A stretch of DNA of 64,000 nt from DASUAS01 sp036502765 (GTDB taxonomy: Bacteria > Actinomycetota > Acidimicrobiia > IMCC26256 > DASPTH01). The DNA lies in assembly GCA_036502765.1 (NCBI GenBank), contig DASXXX010000031.1:71959-135958 (forward strand). The letters are read 5' to 3'. This document shows, one piece after another, positions 58,308-64,000 of this stretch (the stretch's first letter is position 1; each line of letters opens with the position of its first letter). The translations under genes and the position numbers were made by a program. The notes below the pieces were generated by a model that was not told the DNA's origin, did not search any database, and worked only from the letters and a program-made list of their open reading frames with translations.

Positions 58308-58934
58308 ATGGCTGGAGAGGTCGTGTCGGTCCCGGCATCGGAGCCGGCAGAGGACGCGACGCGCGCGAGGATCCTCGCGGCGGCGATGGAGTGCTTTCTC
58401 CAGCTCGGGATCGCGAAGACGAGCCTGCAGGACGTGGCTCGTGCCGCTGACATCTCGCGTGGGACGGTGTACCGCTACTTCGCAGATCGCCGAACGCTGA
58501 TCGATGCGACGATCGAGCAGAACGTCCAGAACTACTACGACGAAGCGACCGAAGCCATGGCGTCGACGTCGACGCTCGCGACACAGATCGGCGCGTTCGG
58601 AGAGGTGTTCGCTCGGAACGTCGCTGACAATCGACGGCACGACGTGGTGACCGACGAGAGTGCCCTGTTGCGGCTCCTCGCAACTGATCTCGACGGTGGG
58701 CTTCGGCGCATGTCGACGTTCCTCGTGCCGTACGTACGGCATGCGAAGGAGCGCGGCGAGGTCGCGCTCGACGTCGAGGAGCACGAAGCCAGCGAGGTCC
58801 TCGCTCGGATGCTCATGTCGTTGACGGTGATGCCGTTGTCGGTGGCGTTCGACATGCGGCGTCCGCGCACGGTGCGTCGGTTCCTCGAGCACTATGCAGT
58901 GGGCGGGTTGGCCGCAGAACCGGGCGGTCAGTAA
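58308..58934 (+). CDS. TetR-family transcriptional regulator
   Basis: A 208-residue TetR repressor. The HTH is around residues 20-65, with ISRGTVYRYFADRR. The C-terminal part has AFDMRRPRTVRRFLEHY, close to the 3506 protein (AFDARKPKTFRVFLEHY). ATG at 58308 follows AGAGG; an internal GTG at 58323 is possible. It faces the dehydrogenase-crotonase-BVMO operon and precedes the LLM-CoA-transferase-dehydrogenase operon, so it may control both. Confidence 0.93.
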   Translation: MAGEVVSVPASEPAEDATRARILAAAMECFLQLGIAKTSLQDVARAADISRGTVYRYFADRRTLIDATIEQNVQNYYDEATEAMASTSTLATQIGAFGEVFARNVADNRRHDVVTDESALLRLLATDLDGGLRRMSTFLVPYVRHAKERGEVALDVEEHEASEVLARMLMSLTVMPLSVAFDMRRPRTVRRFLEHYAVGGLAAEPGGQ

Positions 58935-58948
58935 CCGTTCGGAGAGTA

Positions 58949-58954
58949 TACAAT
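58949..58954 (+). promoter_or_regulatory. -10-like box before the LLM operon
   Basis: TACAAT, five of six matches to TATAAT, within GTATACAAT and 57 bp before the GTG at 59012. No -35 at the right distance. It suggests the LLM operon has its own promoter after TetR. Confidence 0.4.
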
Positions 58955-59011
58955 GGGGCACTCGTCGTTCAGCTGTTCGGGACAGCCGGTACCCCTGGAG
59001 CACCACCTCTC

Positions 59012-59929
59012 GTGCAGACCTCAGAGCCTCGACTGACCTTGTCCCTGCCGACCTGCGGCCCCGCGGCCAGCGGTGGGCCGCGACCGCTCGTCGAGCTCGC
59101 GGTGCGGGCGGAGGAACGAGGGATCGACGCAGTTGCCGTTCCCGATCACATCGCGTTCGGTCCGGACACCGCGGGCTACCCGTTCGGCTCGTTTCCGCTG
59201 CCGCCGGACGCTCCGTTCCTCGAGCCGCTCAGCGTGCTGATGGCAATCGCCGCCGTCACCAGAGACCTGCGCCTCACGACGGGAATTCTGATCGCCCCAC
59301 TCCGCCGAGCGGCCGTGCTCGCGAAGACCGTGGCCACCCTCGACGTGATGTCTGGCGGACGCGTCGAGCTCGGTGTCGGAGTCGGATGGCACGAAGCCGA
59401 GTACCGCGCCTGTGGGGTGGAGTACCACCGACGTGGCGCGGTGCTCGACGACGTGATCGGCGCGTGCCGGGCGCTCTGGCAGCAAGCCGACGTCACGTTC
59501 TCCTCCGAGACCGTCAACTTCGCGTCGCTCAGCAGCCTTCCGCTCCCCGTCCAACAGCCACTCCCGGTCCTCATCGCGGGGTCGTTGCACGCCCGCAACG
59601 TTCGGCGGATCCTCGCGACCGGTGACGGCTGGATCCCGGTGATGGGCGCGTCGCCGGTCATCGTCGCGGAAGGAATCGCACTCCTGCGCGCTGCCGGGAT
59701 CGAACAGGGACGGGACCTCTCGGGCCTGCTCGTTCGATCGGAGCTCGCCCCGCGATTCGACGACCGCGGGCGCCCCGATCTCGACGCCACCCTCGAACCC
59801 GTCGCGGCACTCATCGCCGCTGGCGTCACCGATGTCCAGTTCCCATTGCCCTACTTCGTGTCCGACATCACCCGTGCGGACGATGTCGTCGACCGCCTGG
59901 TCGCCGGCTGGCGTCGGTGCGTCGCGTGA
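59012..59929 (+). CDS. LLM-class flavin- or F420-dependent oxidoreductase
   Basis: A 305-residue luciferase-like protein: AVRAEERGIDAVAVPDHIAFG, LRLTTGILIAPLRRAAVLAK, VELGVGVGWHEAEYRACG and VLIAGSLHARNVRRILATGDGW. GTG start at 59012, with CTGGAG further upstream. It is the first gene of the operon with a CoA-transferase and the third dehydrogenase pair; the next start follows one base after its stop. Confidence 0.9.
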   Translation: MQTSEPRLTLSLPTCGPAASGGPRPLVELAVRAEERGIDAVAVPDHIAFGPDTAGYPFGSFPLPPDAPFLEPLSVLMAIAAVTRDLRLTTGILIAPLRRAAVLAKTVATLDVMSGGRVELGVGVGWHEAEYRACGVEYHRRGAVLDDVIGACRALWQQADVTFSSETVNFASLSSLPLPVQQPLPVLIAGSLHARNVRRILATGDGWIPVMGASPVIVAEGIALLRAAGIEQGRDLSGLLVRSELAPRFDDRGRPDLDATLEPVAALIAAGVTDVQFPLPYFVSDITRADDVVDRLVAGWRRCVA

Positions 59930-59930
59930 G

Positions 59931-61109
59931 ATGTCGATCCCAGATGCCGAGGAGCACGCGTTCATGAGGCAACAGGCTGGTGGGCCACTCGCCGGTGTGC
60001 GAGTCGTCGATCTGACGATGAACCTGTCCGGTCCGTTCGCGACTCTTCTCCTCGCGCAACAGGGAGCCGACGTCGTGAAAGTCGAACGGCCACCGGTCGG
60101 CGACATACTTCGAAAGATCGGTTCCGGGCGAGGCGGCACGTCTGCGTACTTCGTGAACACGAACTGGGGGAAACGATCGATTGCACTCGACTTCGAGGTC
60201 GAGGCCGACCGCGACGTCTTGCGCAAGCTCATCGCCACGGCAGATGTGCTGGTCGAGAACTTTCGTCCTGCAGTGATGCCGAAGCTCGGGTTCAGAGCCG
60301 AGGACCTCGTGGCCGAACACCCGCGGCTCGTCTACGCGGCCATCCGCGGCTTCCCCTCAGATTCCGCGCTCGCGGATGTTCCCGCCTACGACCACGTGAT
60401 CCAAGCCATGACTGGCTTCGGGGCCACTCAGGCCGACCTCAAGTCCGGCGTGCCCGTCCTCGTGCAGCAAGCCGTCGTCGACAAGGTCACCGGGCTCACC
60501 GCCGCGCAGGCGATCACCGCCGCGTTGTTCGAGCGGGAACGCACGAAGCGCGGGCAGGTGATCGAGATCCCGATGCTCCACGCAGGGCTCGCGTTCCTCT
60601 GGCCCGACGCCGCGACCAACATCACGATGGTCGGCGAGTTCGACGAGCTCCCCGGCCAATCGCGGACGTTCCGGCTCACGCCCACTGCCGACGGTCACAT
60701 CGCGATGATCACCGTCACGACGTCCCAATGGGACGGGCTCCTACGAGCGGTCGGGCGCGACGAACTCGTGGGGAGTCCCGATTTCGACAACCCCCAGAAG
60801 CGCGGACGCAACTCCGCCGGCCTCATGAAGGAGATCGCCGTGCACCTGGCGACACTCTCGAGCCAGGAGGTGGTGGCTCGCCTGTCAGCCAACGGCGTAC
60901 CTTGCGCCGAGGTCGCCTCGCTCGAGGACCTTCCGGGCTTGATCGAGACGATGTCGCCGGGCTACCTCGTCCGAGAGGAACATCACCAGCTCGGTGTCGT
61001 CGTGCATCCGGGGCCGGCGGTGGTCTTCGACGAACCCGTGACGATCCGACCGACACCGGCGGTCGGGGAACACACTGCGGAGATCATGGCGGAGCTCGAG
61101 CTCGGATGA
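59931..61109 (+). CDS. Family III CoA-transferase (CaiB/BaiF)
   Basis: A 392-residue single-domain enzyme. GADVVKVERP, NTNWGKRSIALDF and LVENFRPAVMPKLG are CoA-binding segments, and the catalytic Asp is in QQAVVDKVTGLTAA (D184). Unlike the 7050 and 18859/20088 systems, it has no inactive partner nearby. ATG at 59931; a second ATG at 59964 (MRQQAGG) is possible. Its stop overlaps the dehydrogenase start by ATGA. It would supply the CoA ester that the following dehydrogenase pair oxidises. Confidence 0.92.
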   Translation: MSIPDAEEHAFMRQQAGGPLAGVRVVDLTMNLSGPFATLLLAQQGADVVKVERPPVGDILRKIGSGRGGTSAYFVNTNWGKRSIALDFEVEADRDVLRKLIATADVLVENFRPAVMPKLGFRAEDLVAEHPRLVYAAIRGFPSDSALADVPAYDHVIQAMTGFGATQADLKSGVPVLVQQAVVDKVTGLTAAQAITAALFERERTKRGQVIEIPMLHAGLAFLWPDAATNITMVGEFDELPGQSRTFRLTPTADGHIAMITVTTSQWDGLLRAVGRDELVGSPDFDNPQKRGRNSAGLMKEIAVHLATLSSQEVVARLSANGVPCAEVASLEDLPGLIETMSPGYLVREEHHQLGVVVHPGPAVVFDEPVTIRPTPAVGEHTAEIMAELELG

Positions 61110-62155
61110 GCCCGCGCGTGATCCGTCGACAGGACTACTCCCTCTCAGAGGAACAACTGCAGCTCTCCAAGGTCTTCGCGAGCCTCTTCGAACGCGAGAG
61201 TCCGAGCGTGCGCGTGCGGGCCGCCGAGCCCGTCGGGTTCGACGCGGACCTGTGGCAACAACTGACCGGGGCCGGCGTGATCAGCATGGCGCTGCCGGAA
61301 GCCGTCGGCGGCGACGATGCCACCCTCGTCGATCTCGCGCTCGTCGCCGAGGAGTTCGGGCGATCGATGGCACCCGTCCCACTGATCGACGCGATGACGG
61401 CGGCACGGTTGCTCGCGGCCGTCGGTGCGCCCGAAGGAGTGGTGCGAGCACTCGCGGCCGGAACGAAGACTGCGACCATTGCCCTCCATCCCTTCCACGC
61501 ACGCGAGCGCCAACTCATCAGTAGTGGCGCAATGGCCGACATCGTCGTTGGACTGGACGGAGACGCGCTTGTGATGTCGGAAGGCCCACCACCAGCGGCA
61601 GTCGCGAACCTCGCGTGCGCACCGTTGGCGTGGCGCGATCTCTCCACGAACGATCACACCCGGTCGATCGTCGCCGAAGGACTCGCCGCCGAGCTCGCAT
61701 TCGCACACGCGGTGCTCGAATGGAAGGCGCTGATGGCGGCAGCCCAGACCGGTATCGCGAACGGAGCTCGGATTCTCGCTTCCGAATATGTCACCGAACG
61801 ACACGCCTTCGGAGTGCCGATCGGCACGTTCCAAGCAATCTCACATCCCATCGTCGACATCGCAGCCGGAGTCGAGGGCGCCCGGCGCCTCGCCCTGCGC
61901 GCCGCGTGGTTCCTCGAACACGAACCCGAGTGCGCTCTCGGCGACGTCCTCATGGCGTTCGTTGCTGCGAGCGACGTGGCGAACCGTGCCGCGAGCTTCG
62001 GCATCCATGCACTCGGAGGACTCGGGTTCACCCTCGAATCAGACATGCAGCTCTACTTCCGTCGCGCGCGTGGTTGGACCCTCCTCGCCGGTGACCCCCA
62101 AGCAGACCTGCAGCAGCTCGGCGACCACCTCTACGGTCCCGAGCCCACGCACTGA
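61106..62155 (+). CDS. Acyl-CoA dehydrogenase, beta-type partner
   Basis: A 349-residue dehydrogenase of the short partner type: RHAFGVPIGTFQAISH and HALGGLGFTLESDMQLYFRR. ATG at 61106 overlaps the CoA-transferase stop. Third example here of a short partner next to a long one (62169). Order is beta then alpha, as in transcription order at 25439-24297 and opposite to 15608-14539. Confidence 0.9.
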   Translation: MSPRVIRRQDYSLSEEQLQLSKVFASLFERESPSVRVRAAEPVGFDADLWQQLTGAGVISMALPEAVGGDDATLVDLALVAEEFGRSMAPVPLIDAMTAARLLAAVGAPEGVVRALAAGTKTATIALHPFHARERQLISSGAMADIVVGLDGDALVMSEGPPPAAVANLACAPLAWRDLSTNDHTRSIVAEGLAAELAFAHAVLEWKALMAAAQTGIANGARILASEYVTERHAFGVPIGTFQAISHPIVDIAAGVEGARRLALRAAWFLEHEPECALGDVLMAFVAASDVANRAASFGIHALGGLGFTLESDMQLYFRRARGWTLLAGDPQADLQQLGDHLYGPEPTH

Positions 62156-62168
62156 GAGGCATCAACGC

Positions 62169-63395
62169 ATGGATTTCGGAATCGTCGAACTCGCCCCGGA
62201 CGTCATCGCGTTCTGGGACACCGAAGTCGTCCCCTTCATGGAAGAGTTCCTCTCCGACGAGGTGCTGGAGCAGGAGCGGCACCACGGCAACGGCTTCGTG
62301 CCCGAGTACCGGCGCGCGCTCGGCGCCAAAGGGTGGCTCGCCAACGCGACGTCGAACGGAGACGACGACACCGTCGGCCTCGATCCGCTCCGCGCGGCGA
62401 TCGTCGCCGCCGAGGAATCCAGACGCGCACGATCCTTGTTCCCGGTCCTCGGCTCGAACGACCTCGTCACTACGGTCGTCAACCAGTTCGGAAGCGCAGA
62501 GCTTCGTGAACACATCGGTCCCGGCCTGCGACGAGGTGACATCCACTGCTGCCTCGGCTACACCGAGCCCGACTGCGGATCCGACGCTGCTGCCATCCGC
62601 ACCCGAGCGATCCGAGACGGCGACGAGTGGGTGATCAACGGCCAGAAGATGTTCTCGACCGGAGCGCACCTCTGCCAGTACGTCATGGTGACGGCACGCA
62701 CCAATCCCGACGCCTCGAAGCACCAGAGCATCACCGTGTTGCTCGTGCCGCTCGAGCACCCCGGCGTCGAGGTCCAGGGGATCGCCACACTCGGAGGTGA
62801 GCGCACCAACTTCGTCTACCTCGACGAGGCGCGTGTCGCGGATGAGTACCGGCTCGGGCCCGTCGACCAGGGATGGCAGGTCGCCTCCGGATCACTTGCG
62901 GCCGAACACGGCATGAGCGATGGCTCGGCGACTCACTCCGACGTCGACCAGACAACGGTCGACGTCATCGAAGCGCTCGGAAGATCCCTGAGCTGGCGCG
63001 ACGAGTTTCCTGTCGTGCTGGCCGCAGCCGAGCGGTGGGCGCGAAACGCCCAACGTCGGGACCGCTCGTACGAGATCGACGATCCGGCCGTTCGCCTGCG
63101 ACTCGCCCGCATCGCACTCGACTGCGAGGTGGCGAGAATCACCCCGGACCCGTACGGACGCGTGGTCGCGTCGGACCTGCTCATCCGCGGTACGGACGAG
63201 CTCCTTGCGATGATCGGTGCAGCGGGCGTCGTCACCGCCGGTGAGGATGGAGCAGTCGCGGACGGCGTCTTGGAGTGGGCGCATCGATTCGCCCAGGGCA
63301 CGTCCATCTACGGTGGAACCACCGACATCCAGCGGAACCTCATCGCCGAGCACGTCTTGGGGCTTCCGAGACACCGAGGAGCACTCAAACGCTGA
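62169..63395 (+). CDS. Acyl-CoA dehydrogenase, alpha-type partner
   Basis: A 408-residue dehydrogenase: CCLGYTEPDCGSDAAAI, GQKMFSTGAHLCQY and C-terminal YGGTTDIQRNLIAEHVLGLPRH. The MCAD Glu376 position is Gly. The flavin segment reads CLGYTEPDCGSD instead of the commoner QGFSEPDAGSD. ATG at 62169, 13 bases after the partner stop. Last gene of the plus-strand operon starting at 59012. Confidence 0.92.
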   Translation: MDFGIVELAPDVIAFWDTEVVPFMEEFLSDEVLEQERHHGNGFVPEYRRALGAKGWLANATSNGDDDTVGLDPLRAAIVAAEESRRARSLFPVLGSNDLVTTVVNQFGSAELREHIGPGLRRGDIHCCLGYTEPDCGSDAAAIRTRAIRDGDEWVINGQKMFSTGAHLCQYVMVTARTNPDASKHQSITVLLVPLEHPGVEVQGIATLGGERTNFVYLDEARVADEYRLGPVDQGWQVASGSLAAEHGMSDGSATHSDVDQTTVDVIEALGRSLSWRDEFPVVLAAAERWARNAQRRDRSYEIDDPAVRLRLARIALDCEVARITPDPYGRVVASDLLIRGTDELLAMIGAAGVVTAGEDGAVADGVLEWAHRFAQGTSIYGGTTDIQRNLIAEHVLGLPRHRGALKR

Positions 63396-63594
63396 ACCGG
63401 TCAACCGCGGGCGTTGCCGACCACGCTGCCGCACGGTCGAGCGCGGTCCAGATGTCGCCAGATCCGTTCCGGTCACACCCCACGGCTCAAATCACGCAGG
63501 AATCGCGCCAGCCCGACGGGGGGCCGAGCCACGACTGTGCCCTCGACTCTCCGGTTGACAGCCTGGGAGGGAGCCACACCATCGCCACCGACAT
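63396..63594. other. 199-bp convergent gap, no feature recognised
   Basis: Lies between the dehydrogenase stop (plus) and the anti-sigma stop (minus). I see no strong hairpin, no coding pattern and no RNA gene. Confidence 0.5.
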
Positions 63595-63858
63595 CTACGG
63601 GGCGGCGGACCAGTCGCGGAACGCCTGCAGCAGCGGGCCGCGCTCCGTGTCCGGGAGTCGCTGCACGTCGCCTTCCGCCAGCTGACCGCTGACGCGCAGG
63701 ATCACCCGGAACTGCTCGAGCACGCTCGCGCATCCCGGGCAGACCGACAGGTGTTCCTCGAGACGACGAGCGTCGTCGGGCGCCATGGCGCCTTCGAGGT
63801 AGTCGGTGACCACCTCGACGAACTCGTTGCAGGGGAAGTCGTCGACGGGCGGGGTCAT
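63595..63858 (-). CDS. Anti-sigma factor, ZAS (zinc-finger) type
   Basis: An 87-residue protein with a ZAS motif: Cys10, then His36-x3-Cys40-x2-Cys43 (HLSVCPGC). It binds zinc and usually holds an ECF sigma factor inactive. No transmembrane helix follows, so it would be a soluble anti-sigma protein. ATG at 63858 overlaps the stop of the upstream sigma gene (ATGA), the classic sigma/anti-sigma order. Its link with the catabolic genes is unclear. Confidence 0.88.
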   Translation of the reverse strand: MTPPVDDFPCNEFVEVVTDYLEGAMAPDDARRLEEHLSVCPGCASVLEQFRVILRVSGQLAEGDVQRLPDTERGPLLQAFRDWSAAP

Positions 63859-64000
63859 ACGGTGCCTTCGAAGTAGAGCTCGAGCGCGCTGCGTACCTTG
63901 GCGCGCCCTCGGTGGAGCAGCACTCGTTGGTTGGTCTCGGTCACGCCGAGGGCGTTACAGACCTCCCTCGACGACCACCCGTCGACGTCCCGCAGTGTGA
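63855..64000 (-). CDS. ECF RNA polymerase sigma factor, C-terminal part (cut by window edge)
   Basis: The last 47 residues of an ECF sigma factor, covering region 4. The helix-turn-helix reads LRDVDGWSSREVCNALGV, followed by TNQRVLLHRGRAKVRSALE, which contacts the -35 element. The gene continues beyond base 64000. It is coupled to the ZAS gene by the ATGA overlap, so the two form a regulatory pair. Confidence 0.9.
   Translation of the reverse strand, partial: TLRDVDGWSSREVCNALGVTETNQRVLLHRGRAKVRSALELYFEGTV

Noticed and set aside
1..64000. Insertion sequence, integrase, phage or tRNA-linked integration site
   Set aside because: No transposase, integrase or tRNA was recognised and no flanking repeats were seen; transfer of the island cannot be argued from this window.

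Overview
The window reads as chromosomal DNA of a high-GC actinobacterium. The genes are packed tightly, many neighbours share 4-base ATGA or GTGA start/stop overlaps, and GTG and TTG starts are common. The mix of luciferase-like (LLM) oxidoreductases, DUF35 proteins, FadE-type acyl-CoA dehydrogenase pairs, family III CoA-transferases, P450s and TetR regulators is typical of Acidimicrobiia and mycolata-like catabolic regions. The exact taxon is an inference. I see no rRNA, tRNA, CRISPR array, transposase or phage gene, and no gene-free stretch over 300 bases.

Layout. 1-11447: a P450 fragment, an acyl-CoA ligase, a P450 with divergent TetR, a LivG-SDR-P450 operon (minus), then a fused double CoA-transferase, a tiny OB-fold protein, a thiolase-like protein and an SDR (plus). 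11426-16852 (minus): a single-chain LivH-LivM-LivF transporter and an acyl-CoA dehydrogenase pair. 16986-24285 (plus): crotonase, MFE-2-like SDR, split CoA-transferase pair, VOC protein, DUF35 protein, Ltp2-like aldolase, SDR. 24297-26479 (minus): a second dehydrogenase pair. 26543-29412: P450, SDR, crotonase. 29449-36144 (minus): ligase, lactonase-like protein, DUF35, Ltp2-like protein, ligase, LLM. 36313-43346 (plus): MaoC, SDR, crotonase, ligase, crotonase, TetR, SnoaL-like, DUF427-thioesterase fusion. 43378-46819 (minus): Gfo/Idh/MocA, cyclase, P450. 46937-54692: VOC, LivK, LLM, crotonase, isochorismatase-like, amidohydrolase, LLM, SDR. 54693-58184 (minus): Baeyer-Villiger-type monooxygenase, crotonase, acyl-CoA dehydrogenase. 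58308-63395 (plus): TetR, LLM, CoA-transferase, third dehydrogenase pair. 63595-64000 (minus): a ZAS anti-sigma protein and the end of an ECF sigma factor, probably outside the catabolic region.

How the genes may work together. The content matches a degradation island for a branched or cyclic, probably isoprenoid or steroid-like, carboxylate. Import would use LivK with LivHMF and LivG. P450s and LLM enzymes would oxidise the substrate, and four ligases and four CoA-transferase genes would make CoA thioesters. Paired acyl-CoA dehydrogenases, crotonases, MaoC and SDRs would run beta-oxidation. Thiolase-like/DUF35 pairs without a nucleophilic Cys would cleave side chains by retro-aldol chemistry, as Ltp2-ChsH2(DUF35) does in cholesterol catabolism. 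The substrate cannot be read from sequence.

Recurring structure. There are three closely related TetR regulators. A recurrent intergenic 11-mer, ACGATRGWACA, and several perfect palindromes sit upstream of operons. Hairpins between convergent genes repeatedly place the minus-strand stop codon in the loop.
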